Below, in pieces: positions 56,256-64,000 of a DNA stretch of 64,000 nt. Made by a program: the position numbers and the translations under genes. The DNA is from Nocardiopsis ansamitocini (GTDB taxonomy: Bacteria > Actinomycetota > Actinomycetes > Streptosporangiales > Streptosporangiaceae). The stretch covers positions 124,001 through 188,000 of the forward strand of contig NZ_BSQG01000008.1 in NCBI RefSeq assembly GCF_030268225.1, given 5' to 3'. Under the pieces are notes generated by a model. The model was not told the origin of the DNA, made no database searches, and saw only the letters and a program-made list of their open reading frames with translations. The first letter of the stretch is position 1. Each line of letters starts with the position of its first letter.

Positions 56256-56666
56256 ATGACCGTTCGGCGTTTCACCCCCGAGGGCATGATGCAGCCCACT
56301 CCCTACCACCACGTCGCCGTCGGCACCGGTACGCGCCACGTGCACGTCAGCGGACAGATCGCCCGCCTTGCCGACTCGACGCCGGTGGCCCCGGGGGACC
56401 TCGCCGGCCAGGTCGCCCAAGCGCTGCGCGCCACCGCGACGGGGCTCGCCGGGGCGGGGGCCACGTTCGCCGACGTCCTGCGTCTGACCTTCTATGTCAC
56501 GGAGTGGGAGCCCGAAAGGATCGGCGCGTTCATGGCCGGGGTCGAGTCGGTCGCAGAGGAGATCGGCCTCCCGCAACCGCTTCCGCCGTCGTCGCTCATC
56601 GGCGTGGACTACCTCTTCGAGCCCGACGTGCTCGTCGAGGTCGAGGCGACGGCCCTCCTCGACTGA
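56256..56666 (+). CDS. RidA-family protein
   Basis: A 136-residue protein of the RidA/YjgF/Rid family: MTVRRFTPEGMMQPTPYHHV, HVHVSGQIARLADSTPVAPG, ADVLRLTFYVTEW and a final VEVEATALLD. The archetypal catalytic Arg near the C-terminus (R in IEIEA-preceding segment of RidA) is not evident, so it may be a Rid2-7-type member rather than an enamine deaminase. The start is ATG 56256. Divergent from the HxlR gene. Confidence 0.8.
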   Translation: MTVRRFTPEGMMQPTPYHHVAVGTGTRHVHVSGQIARLADSTPVAPGDLAGQVAQALRATATGLAGAGATFADVLRLTFYVTEWEPERIGAFMAGVESVAEEIGLPQPLPPSSLIGVDYLFEPDVLVEVEATALLD

Positions 56667-57109
56667 CGGTCGTTTTTCGGGTCGCAGAGGACGCTGCTCT
56701 GTGCGGTACCTGCCCGGGATTTTCTGTGCCCGGCGGGAGAGGCCGGGACCGGCAGCGCCGTCAGCCGCCGACGGGGCCCCGGGAGTCACGAGCCAGTCCA
56801 TCGGTCCGGTCGATCCTGGTGCCGGCAGGGATCGCGGGAGGCCGGCGGGCCGCCGTGCGCGACCGTTCGGGCGGTGCCCCGGCCCAGGTGCGAGCCGTGG
56901 CGCAGGCGCGGTGCCGTCCGTCGTCGGAGGGGGAGAGCAGGGAGCCGGGCGCCGCGGTGAGAGCACGGCCTGCTCGTCGGCATCGGACCCGGTCGTCGGG
57001 TACCGATGAAGGACTACGGCCCCGCCTACGCTGCGCCGACGCTCCTCGGCGGGGCGTCCATCGTGGCCGCGCGATCACTGCGCGGCCCACGAGCGGCGTC
57101 GGAACCGCG
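56667..57109. other. Gene-free interval
   Basis: About 440 bases after the RidA gene. Open frames here are Arg/Pro-rich shadows without starts or motifs. I see no RNA gene or clear hairpin. Confidence 0.35.
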
Positions 57110-57424
57110 TCAGGCCGGGGTCGCGCCGACGAGCCACGCGGTTCGCCGGGCAGCCAGCGGAAGGCTGTCGCTGCTGCCGAGACAGACTCCGAAGGTGGTC
57201 AAAAAGGCGTAGTCGTAGGAACGGCGCTCGCAGCTCACGTCCTCGATGGCGTACTCCGACTTGGGGTTGCTCACCCGCAGGAACGGCACGCCGTCCTCGA
57301 CGACCCGGGCCCATACGCCGTAGGGGGCCAGCTCCGAAGCGAGCTTGGCCAGGTACGTGCGTTCGGTCGAACGGGTCAGGGCCGGCAAGGCCGCTGCGGT
57401 TCGAGGGTGTCTTGGATAGACCAT
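57110..57424 (-). CDS. Small conserved-looking hypothetical protein
   Basis: A 104-residue protein with YLAKLASELAPYGVWARVVE, FLRVSNPKSEYAIEDVSCER and a C-terminal PLAARRTAWLVGA. This pattern recalls small actinobacterial proteins encoded near regulatory genes, but I cannot name a family. AGGACA precedes the ATG at 57424. Third positions look coding. Function unknown. Confidence 0.6.
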   Translation of the reverse strand: MVYPRHPRTAAALPALTRSTERTYLAKLASELAPYGVWARVVEDGVPFLRVSNPKSEYAIEDVSCERRSYDYAFLTTFGVCLGSSDSLPLAARRTAWLVGATPA

Positions 57425-57604
57425 GGCGGTGTCCTCAATACGTGCGATTCGGTGTCCCTTAATCCCTCTTCATTGTTGCTCTGGGTTGCCGATAGATCGC
57501 GCACCGCCACGGCGACACGCCGGTGTGTCCGGCGCCGCCGGTCCGGTGCGTGCTGATTGTGTCGGTCCGGGGCCTATCTCCTCATGCCGGGGCAGCCGTT
57601 GGGA

Positions 57605-58639
57605 TCAGCGCAGCGCCGCCAGCGCTTGGTCCACGTCCTCGTCGGTCGTGTAGACGTGGAAGGCCAGCCGGACCAGCCCGGCCCGCTCCGAGACCCACAC
57701 CCCGGCCGCGCGCAGCCGCCCGCCGGCATCGGGTCGGTCCACGGAGACGATGGCGGAGTTGCCCGGGGCCAGGCCCACCCCGGCCCGGAAGCGGTTGGCC
57801 AGCGCCACGTTGTGCGCGTTGACCGTGGGGACACCGACGTCCAGGAGCGTCGCGATCGACGCGGCGGCGCCCACCGACGCGAACCACGAAGGGGAGATGT
57901 CGAAACGCGAAGCGGTTCGCGACAGCCGCATCTCGTCCGCGTAGAAGGACCCCATGATGTCGGCCGCGGCACTCGGACCCGCGGCGACAGGACGCATGCG
58001 CTCGCGCAGCCGGGGCGAGAAGTACCCGAACGCGATGCCGCGCGGAGCCATCAGCCACTTGTAGCAGGAGCACACCAGCGCGTCGAAGCGGGTCGCGTCC
58101 ACCGGGAGCCAGCCCGCACCCTGGGTGGCGTCCACACACACCAGTGCGTCGTGGCTGCGGGCGGCGGCGTGGATCTCCTCGACCGGTGCGACCTCCCCGG
58201 TCGCCGAGTGGACGAGGCTGAAGGTGACCAGCCAGGTGTCGTCGTCGATGGCGTCGGCCAGCGCGTGCATCGGCACGTTCTCCAGCCGTACACCCCGGTC
58301 GCCGTGCACCGCCCAGGGATAGAGGTTGGAGGTGTACTCGCCCTCGGGCGCGAGCACCCGTGCGCCGTCCGGGACGGCGAGACCGGCGGGCCCCAGCAGC
58401 TGCGAGGTCGACGCGCCGTGCACCACGTCCTCGGGCGCCGCTCCGACCAGCGCTGCGAAGCGGTCCCGAGCCAGTACAGAGGCGTCGCCCCAGTCCTCCG
58501 GCCCGTGCAGGCCGTGTCGCCACACCCCGACCGCCTCGCTGAGCGCCTGGTGGGCGTCGCGGGGCGGTATCCCGTACTGCGCGGTGTTCAGCCACACCGT
58601 CTTGACGTCCCACAACCGCTGCGCCGTCTCGATGTCCAT
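57605..58639 (-). CDS. Aminotransferase class V-fold PLP-dependent enzyme
   Basis: A 344-residue PLP enzyme of the cysteine-desulfurase/isopenicillin-epimerase-like group. The Schiff-base lysine is Lys194 in CSCYKWLMAPRG, the PLP-pyridine Asp is Asp170 in VCVDATQGAG, and HGASTSQLL holds the phosphate. It lacks the mobile catalytic-Cys loop that would indicate a true desulfurase, as far as I can see. The reaction is unknown. It lies 48 bases downstream of the large glycosyltransferase on the same strand and may be co-transcribed. Confidence 0.85.
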   Translation of the reverse strand: MDIETAQRLWDVKTVWLNTAQYGIPPRDAHQALSEAVGVWRHGLHGPEDWGDASVLARDRFAALVGAAPEDVVHGASTSQLLGPAGLAVPDGARVLAPEGEYTSNLYPWAVHGDRGVRLENVPMHALADAIDDDTWLVTFSLVHSATGEVAPVEEIHAAARSHDALVCVDATQGAGWLPVDATRFDALVCSCYKWLMAPRGIAFGYFSPRLRERMRPVAAGPSAAADIMGSFYADEMRLSRTASRFDISPSWFASVGAAASIATLLDVGVPTVNAHNVALANRFRAGVGLAPGNSAIVSVDRPDAGGRLRAAGVWVSERAGLVRLAFHVYTTDEDVDQALAALR

Positions 58640-58687
58640 GCCCGCCAGGTTCTCACCCGGGCAGGAGCGAGAGCCCGACAGGGGCGG

Positions 58688-61600
58688 TCAGCGCCGTAGC
58701 CGCTGGAGCAGTCGCCGCAGGAGCGGTACCCGCTTGACGCGCACGGCGAGCCGTTCGCCCGCTTTGCCGGCGGGCCGTCCGGTGAAGCCGCGCGGGCCCC
58801 TGAAGAAACGGGTGTGCCCGATCCGGGCGGCGGGCCGCAGTGCCGTCGCGCACCGTGTCGAATCGGGCCCCGACAGCACCAGGTCGATCTCCCACACTCG
58901 CTCGGCGGTGCCCCTGGGGGTCCCCAGGCGCAGGGCCGCGTCGATCCTGGCGTCCGCGCCGCTGCCCGAGACCCGGGCGGGCGCCTCCAACGGGGCAGCG
59001 CCTTTGGCGGTGGCCCGTACGACCGCGGTGAACGGTGCACCGATCTCGATCTCGGGTGTGGCCACGATGCGCAGCCGCCCTCCCCGTTTCCAGGAAGCCG
59101 ATTCGACCCGGACCGCCGAGACAGGGGCGTTCCTGATCCGGCCGACCTCCAGGCTCAGGTTCGCGCGTTCGGCGGTGAAGTAGGCGGTGGCTGTTCGCCG
59201 CCCCGCCGACTGCGCGACGAACATCGGTGACGGTGCGGTGCGCACGGCACGCACGCGTTTGGCGCCCAGCCGCACACGGGACGTGTATTCGCCGACCGCG
59301 GACGACGCGAACACGTCGAAGACACCGTCCGGCAGCTCCCGGCCGTCGGAGGCGGAGAGCGGGACCTCGGCGTCGAAGGAGCCGTCCTCCCGCAGCCGTG
59401 CCGCAAAACCGAACTCCCGGTCGCTTCCCCGGTGCACCAGGAGCAGGGTGATCGCCAGGCCGTCGACTCCGGGAACCGCGTCCCGACGGGTACCCGAGAC
59501 GCGCAGCGCCTCGTCGGCCGTCTCCACCGAAGTCAGCCACAGCTCGGGATCGGGCACCCTGAACACCGTGCACTCACCGGCCGTCGTCGTACTCAGGGCC
59601 AACCCGAGGCCGCCCTCCTGTTCGCCGTGCTCGACGCGCAGCCGCGCAACCCCCGGTCGCCGGGCGTCGGCGAAGGGCAGGGCGGCGCGCAGGACAGTGG
59701 TCCCCTCGCCCCGGCTGAGCACAGCGGGAACCGTCACGGTGTCCCCTCCGTCCCGGTCGGCGTGCAGCACCAGTTCGACGTCCTTCTCCACCGCCGCCTC
59801 GACCGGGACGACGAGTTCCACACCCTCGGCGCGCTCGATCACCGCGGCGCCCTCCTGGGGGAGGGCGACCGCCCGGTGCAGGCCGTTCAGGCCGTTGTCC
59901 ACGGAGAGGGTGAGCCGGCCCTCCGGATGCCAGAACGGATCGGCGAACGTGGAGTCGGGGCCGTAGAAGGCCGGACGGCGCTGCTCCTCTGCCGCCGGGG
60001 TACGCGAGTCCACGACCCCGTCGGCTTCGACCCCGAAATGACGGACACGGACGAGGACGTCCCACTGTCCGGCGGGAACCGCCCCACCGTCGGTACCCGC
60101 CAGGTCCAGTTCCGCATCCACCACGAAACCCGGCACGTCCGCCCCGTCCTCGCAAGGGGCCGCACCCGACCGGGGGGAGAGCGCGAAAGCGACCGTGCGT
60201 TTCGGTGCGTTCCGCGAGCGCAGTACGACCTCGACCCTGTTGTGCCGCTCCAGCAGCCGCAGGTCCGGGCCGACCGGTTCGCCGTTGGCCCCCTCCCAGC
60301 GCAGGGAGCCGTTCGCACGGTGAAGGACCGGACCGCGTGCGCGCTCCGACACCAGGGTCGCCGCCACCCGCAGCCGAAGGGCCGACCCCGACCATTCCAA
60401 CGACTCCAGGCGGGCGGACACGTCGACCGCCCCGGTGATCATGGTGGCTCGGGAGTCGATGCCGGTGTCGGTGATCGCCAGCCCCAGGGCGTCGTCGTCG
60501 CCGAAGACCGGGCGTACCCCGACGTCCCCGGTCTCGGTGCCGGTCACGGTCACCGTCGGGTAGGTGATGACGTCGCGGTGCCCGAGCACGCCGTCGAGGT
60601 GGCGGCCCAGGCGCGCACCGGGCGCGCCCGGTCGATGAACCAGGTGCAGGTCCCATTCCTGTTCGGTGGTCGTGCGTCGGGCGAGCATCGCCCGTGCCTG
60701 CACCGATGCGGTGAACGTCCCGTCCGCTGCGATCGGGCACGGGGTGGAGTGGGACGGCTCGCCCCGTCCGCGGGGGGAGGCGACCAGACGGGCGTCGGGA
60801 AAGGGGCCCGTGGCGCCGAGGAACACCCCGGTGAAGGTGAGCGAGCCGGCGTCGCAGACGAGCGATTGCACCTCGGCGTGGAGCCGGGCGCGTCGGATGA
60901 CCACGGCGAGGTGGTGGGTGGTGTCGCGGTCGGGAACGGTGAGGCCCAGTGGTCGGGAGGGGGAGAGCGCGGGTGGGTAGGCGAGCAGGTCGATGACGAC
61001 GTCGGAGACCGGACCCTCCTCACCGCCGTCCACCCGGTGCACGCTCCAGCGTCCCGGGGCGAGCAGGGGGTCGTGGGGTCGCAGTTCGAGGGTTCCGTCG
61101 TCAAGGCAGGTGAACTCCGCGGTGGTTCCCGAGGAACCGCGCAACAGCACCCGGTCGGGCCGTTGGGTGAAGGACAGCGTGGTGACGCCCTCGCCGTCCA
61201 CCCGCGCGGTACAAGAAGCGGGCTCCCTGTCCTTTGCCGGGACAGGGGTCGTGGGCAGGGCGTGCCCGGTGAGTTCGTGGAAGAGTGCCTCGTGCTGCCG
61301 GGTGATGGGGCCCGGGTCGAAGCGTTCGGCCGAGCGCGCTGCCGCGCGCGCCATGCGGTCGAGTTCTCCGTTGTCGCTCATCAGCTCGTCCAGGCCGGCC
61401 GCCACGGCCGTCACGCTGCCGTTCTCCACCAGGAGGCCGTCCACCCCGTTCTCGATGATCTCCCCGGGCCCCAGGGGGCAGTCGGTGCTCACCACGGGCA
61501 GTCCGCCGCGCATAGCCTCGACCAGGGTCATGCCGAACGACTCGGCCTTGGAGGTGACCGCGGCGAACGACCCCAGGGCCCACGCCTCCTCCAGGTGGGA

Positions 61601-62437
61601 GCGCGGCCCCATCAGCAGCACGTCGTCGTGCAGGCCGAGGGCGTCGATCTGTTTTTTCAGCCGGGCCTTCTGGTCGCCGCCGCCGTAGATGCGCAGGGTC
61701 CAGCCCGGATGGTCGGGAAGAACCCGGGCGAACGCCTCCACGAGCAGCTCGTAGCGTTTCACCGGGGCGATCCGACCTGCGGCGACCACGACCTTGCGCT
61801 CGCCCCGGCCCCCCGTCGGCGCGCGCAGCCGGGGTGCTTCCACGCTGTTGGGGATGGCCAGGACCCGCACACCGGGGAGATCCATTCGTTTGCGGTGCAC
61901 GGCCGCGTCGGCCTCGGTCACGGTGACCACCGCGTCCAGATCGCCGTATGCGTCGGACAGCACTCTGCGCAGCGCTTCGGGGTGCATGTTGTGCGTCAGG
62001 TGCTCCTGGCCCACCTTGGCGTAGCGATCGGAGCCGCACCGCGCCAAGACCACGTTCAGCCCCGCCCGTGTTCCCACCACCACGTCGGCGTCGGTGGTCT
62101 CCAAGTAGGCCCGCAGCCGGTCGTCGGTGAGCGCGCTGTACTGCTTCTGGCGGCTTTCCTCAACGGGAAAGACCTCCGGGGGAAGCCCGGCGCGGTGGGA
62201 CCCCTCGTGTAGGCGGCGGCCCCCGGTCCCCGTTCCGGGCCCGGCGGGGAGCCGCATGTCGACCAACGGGGTGACCGTGATCCCTTGGGGGAGGGAGAGG
62301 ACGGGGTGCTCGCGATGACGGAACACCGACACGATCTCCACCTCGTGCCGATGGCGCAGAGCGGCGGCCTGGGTGATGACCGTCTGAATGGTTCCACCGA
62401 TCCCGTAGACATTGTGGATCAGGTAGGCGATCTTCAT
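58688..62437 (-). CDS. Giant GT4 glycosyltransferase with a long C-terminal beta-rich region
   Basis: A 1249-residue protein. Residues about 1-400 are a GT4 glycosyltransferase: MKIAYLIHNVYGIGGTIQTV, VVVAAGRIAPVKRYELLVEA and the E-x7-E motif in SKAESFGMTLVEAM. The remaining ~850 residues are an unfamiliar, repeat-like, beta-strand-rich region (segments such as LESLEWSGSALRLRVAATLV and GQWDVLVRVRHFG). Similar C-terminal regions occur in proteins that make cell-wall teichoic or glycan polymers. The protein ends in a basic tail (VKRVPLLRRLLQRLRR) that may bind the membrane. The start ATG 62437 matches the GT4 N-terminus. The product is unknown. Confidence 0.8.
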   Translation of the reverse strand: MKIAYLIHNVYGIGGTIQTVITQAAALRHRHEVEIVSVFRHREHPVLSLPQGITVTPLVDMRLPAGPGTGTGGRRLHEGSHRAGLPPEVFPVEESRQKQYSALTDDRLRAYLETTDADVVVGTRAGLNVVLARCGSDRYAKVGQEHLTHNMHPEALRRVLSDAYGDLDAVVTVTEADAAVHRKRMDLPGVRVLAIPNSVEAPRLRAPTGGRGERKVVVAAGRIAPVKRYELLVEAFARVLPDHPGWTLRIYGGGDQKARLKKQIDALGLHDDVLLMGPRSHLEEAWALGSFAAVTSKAESFGMTLVEAMRGGLPVVSTDCPLGPGEIIENGVDGLLVENGSVTAVAAGLDELMSDNGELDRMARAAARSAERFDPGPITRQHEALFHELTGHALPTTPVPAKDREPASCTARVDGEGVTTLSFTQRPDRVLLRGSSGTTAEFTCLDDGTLELRPHDPLLAPGRWSVHRVDGGEEGPVSDVVIDLLAYPPALSPSRPLGLTVPDRDTTHHLAVVIRRARLHAEVQSLVCDAGSLTFTGVFLGATGPFPDARLVASPRGRGEPSHSTPCPIAADGTFTASVQARAMLARRTTTEQEWDLHLVHRPGAPGARLGRHLDGVLGHRDVITYPTVTVTGTETGDVGVRPVFGDDDALGLAITDTGIDSRATMITGAVDVSARLESLEWSGSALRLRVAATLVSERARGPVLHRANGSLRWEGANGEPVGPDLRLLERHNRVEVVLRSRNAPKRTVAFALSPRSGAAPCEDGADVPGFVVDAELDLAGTDGGAVPAGQWDVLVRVRHFGVEADGVVDSRTPAAEEQRRPAFYGPDSTFADPFWHPEGRLTLSVDNGLNGLHRAVALPQEGAAVIERAEGVELVVPVEAAVEKDVELVLHADRDGGDTVTVPAVLSRGEGTTVLRAALPFADARRPGVARLRVEHGEQEGGLGLALSTTTAGECTVFRVPDPELWLTSVETADEALRVSGTRRDAVPGVDGLAITLLLVHRGSDREFGFAARLREDGSFDAEVPLSASDGRELPDGVFDVFASSAVGEYTSRVRLGAKRVRAVRTAPSPMFVAQSAGRRTATAYFTAERANLSLEVGRIRNAPVSAVRVESASWKRGGRLRIVATPEIEIGAPFTAVVRATAKGAAPLEAPARVSGSGADARIDAALRLGTPRGTAERVWEIDLVLSGPDSTRCATALRPAARIGHTRFFRGPRGFTGRPAGKAGERLAVRVKRVPLLRRLLQRLRR

Positions 62438-63017
62438 CGTTGCTCTCCCGGCTCGTCGAGGGCCGGCGCGGGGAACCGGACGCCCTGGTTGTTGCGGTCT
62501 GCTGTTTCCCGGCCGCGGGATCAGGGCGGCAGCGACACGACGGCGATCCCGGCAAGGGCGCAACCGCTCGTGTCCTGTCCATAACGCCGGACTCCGGACG
62601 AACGGTTCTCGTTGGTCATGGGAAGTCTGGAAAAGGTGTTGTTCTGCGGCTACTACCACTTTTGGCGGGATACCAACATGACGTCCGTCCCACGGACCGC
62701 ACAGCAGGTCGGGCGCCTGGCTCACGCGGGGGTCGGGGACGGCGTCGCACGCCGTTGAACGGGCGTTCAGGAGCGGTGCAGCGGGAGGTCGCCCATGCCT
62801 TCGGCAGGGGGAGGGGAGCCGGCCGCACGGCGAAGCCCGGGGGAGGGGGATTGCTTCCCGGCCGTCGGAAGCCGGGACCACAGGGCCGGTCGGCGGCTGA
62901 TCAACACCCTTTGAACTGCACGGATGCTCGGGGTGCGGCGTCGGGCAGGGGCCGACGCGAACCGGCCGTCAAACGAGGGGGCGGCCTATCGGCCACGCCC
63001 CGGCAACTCGGCAAAGA
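62438..63017. other. Gene-free interval upstream of the glycosyltransferase
   Basis: About 580 bases between nagA and the glycosyltransferase, holding the latter's promoter. It has lower G/C around 62630-62690. I see no gene, RNA or strong hairpin here. Confidence 0.35.
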
Positions 63018-63048
63018 CCCGTTCCCCGGCCGCCGGCCGGGGAACGGG
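63018..63048 (-). terminator. Terminator of nagA
   Basis: A perfect 14-bp stem (63018-63031 with 63035-63048) with a 3-base loop, 43 bases beyond the nagA stop on the same strand. Confidence 0.65.
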
Positions 63049-63091
63049 GAACATGGCGGCTCCGGCCGGCGGAGCCCGACCGGCCGTCCGG

Positions 63092-64000
63092 TCAGTTCTG
63101 CGCGGCGACCGCCTGGCCGCGGTACAGGACCGACTCCACCGTCAGGTCGTCGTTCATGATCACGAGGTCGGCCCACGCACCCGGGGCCAGCACGCCGGCA
63201 GCCAGGCCCAGCGCCGCGGCGGGGGTGGCCGTGGCCGCGCGCAGGGCGTCGGCCGGGGTCGCGCCCAGGTCGCGCACGGCGCGGCGGACCGCTTCGGGCA
63301 GCACGATGGTGCTGCTCGCGATCGCACCGGAATCGACGAGGCGGGCTTCGCCGCCGAGTACCCGGACCCGCAAAGTGCCGAGGGTGTACTCGCCGTCGCC
63401 CAAGCCCGTCGCGGCCATCGCGTCGGTCACCAGCGCCACACGGTCGGCCCCCGCGGCGTCGAATGCGACCCGCGCGGCGCCGGGATGGACGTGCACGCCG
63501 TCGTTGATCAGTTCGACGGTGACCCGCTCGTCGTTGAGAGCTGCCGCGATAGGGCCGGGATCGCGGTGGTGCAGGGGCCGCATCTGGTTGTACAGGTGGG
63601 TGGCCACGGTGGCCCCGGCGTCGAACGCGGCTCGGGTCTCGTCGTAACTGGCCTCGGTGTGGCCGACTGCGGCCACCACGCCCGACTCGGTGACCGCGTG
63701 CACCAGGTCCAGGGCCCCGGGGAGCTCGGGTGCCAGGGTGATCATCCGGACGTGGCCACGTCCGGCCTTGAGAATGCGCTCGAACTCCACGGTGTCGGGC
63801 TCACGCAGCAGGGCCGGGTCGTGCGCGCCGCACTTGCCGCGCGCGATGTAGGGCCCCTCCAGGTAGATGCCGGCCAGGTCGCCGGATTCGCACAGTTCGG
63901 CCAGCGCGGCCACCTGGCGCAGCGTGTCCTCGGGAGTCGCGGCGACCAGTCCGCCCAGCAGCGATGTGACCCCGTGCGCGCGATTGAACTCGACGACGGA
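63092..64000 (-). CDS. nagA: N-acetylglucosamine-6-phosphate deacetylase (5' end beyond the window)
   Basis: The C-terminal 302 residues of a gene that continues past the right edge in the same frame. Motifs are the metal-binding GIYLEGPYIA, ATHLYNQM, NDGVHVHPGAA and the catalytic-Asp segment LVTDAMAATGLGDGEY. It hydrolyses GlcNAc-6-phosphate to glucosamine-6-phosphate and acetate. It supplies the substrate of the SIS deaminase at 19441 and uses the product of the PTS, although it is about 40 kb away. The upstream regulatory region is not visible. Confidence 0.93.
   Translation of the reverse strand, partial: SVVEFNRAHGVTSLLGGLVAATPEDTLRQVAALAELCESGDLAGIYLEGPYIARGKCGAHDPALLREPDTVEFERILKAGRGHVRMITLAPELPGALDLVHAVTESGVVAAVGHTEASYDETRAAFDAGATVATHLYNQMRPLHHRDPGPIAAALNDERVTVELINDGVHVHPGAARVAFDAAGADRVALVTDAMAATGLGDGEYTLGTLRVRVLGGEARLVDSGAIASSTIVLPEAVRRAVRDLGATPADALRAATATPAAALGLAAGVLAPGAWADLVIMNDDLTVESVLYRGQAVAAQN

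Overview
The window is high-GC actinobacterial DNA with strongly G/C-ended codons and many GTG starts. Gene content and order point to the family Nocardiopsaceae, close to Thermobifida or Nocardiopsis: mtrA-mtrB-lpqB, a hibernation factor next to a NarL-type regulator and secA, a DasR-type GlcNAc PTS locus, a 180-kDa NAD-glutamate dehydrogenase, prfB-ftsE-ftsX-smpB-ssrA, and a tmRNA tag reading ANSKRTEFTLAA. The family assignment is inference; no 16S rRNA gene is present.

Layout. 0-6 kb: a leftward cluster (membrane protein, DUF4129, DUF4350, MoxR ATPase, DUF58) facing the end of a probable SpoIIM-like gene. 6-11.4 kb: MtrA-MtrB-LpqB signalling and a ComF-type phosphoribosyltransferase. 11.4-17 kb: a gene-free stretch holding a probable structured non-coding RNA with its own promoter and terminator, then hpf, a response regulator and secA. 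17-26 kb: N-acetylglucosamine uptake and catabolism. A GntR/DasR-like regulator and EIIC face left; a SIS-domain deaminase, EIIB, EIIA, a HAD phosphatase, HPr and EI face right; dre-like operators lie between; a GH3 hexosaminidase lipoprotein follows. Part of nagA (GlcNAc-6-P deacetylase) lies at the far right edge, so most of the route from GlcNAc to fructose-6-phosphate is in the window.

26-34 kb is an accessory region. It has two type I-E-like CRISPR arrays with different repeats (4 and 16 repeats) and no cas genes in the window. Between them lie an XRE-DUF5753/DUF397 pair and a four-gene cluster in which a BldC/MerR-like HTH protein overlaps a stand-alone DUF5753 protein. Beyond the second array are a tandem-domain acidic protein and a small unknown protein. 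A zinc-chaperone-like lipoprotein with a Zur-type box follows.

34-45 kb: acyl-CoA dehydrogenase, two HAD proteins (one without the expected nucleophile), small conserved proteins and the large glutamate dehydrogenase. 45-52.5 kb: translation, division and rescue genes (prfB, ftsE, ftsX, smpB), then a penicillin-binding-protein-like lipoprotein that has lost all three catalytic motifs, then ssrA. 52.5-57 kb is gene-poor and partly decayed, with a frameshifted ISAs1-type transposase, a CPBP protease, a 51-bp perfect palindrome and an HxlR/RidA divergent pair. 57-64 kb: a PLP enzyme, a very long GT4 glycosyltransferase and nagA.
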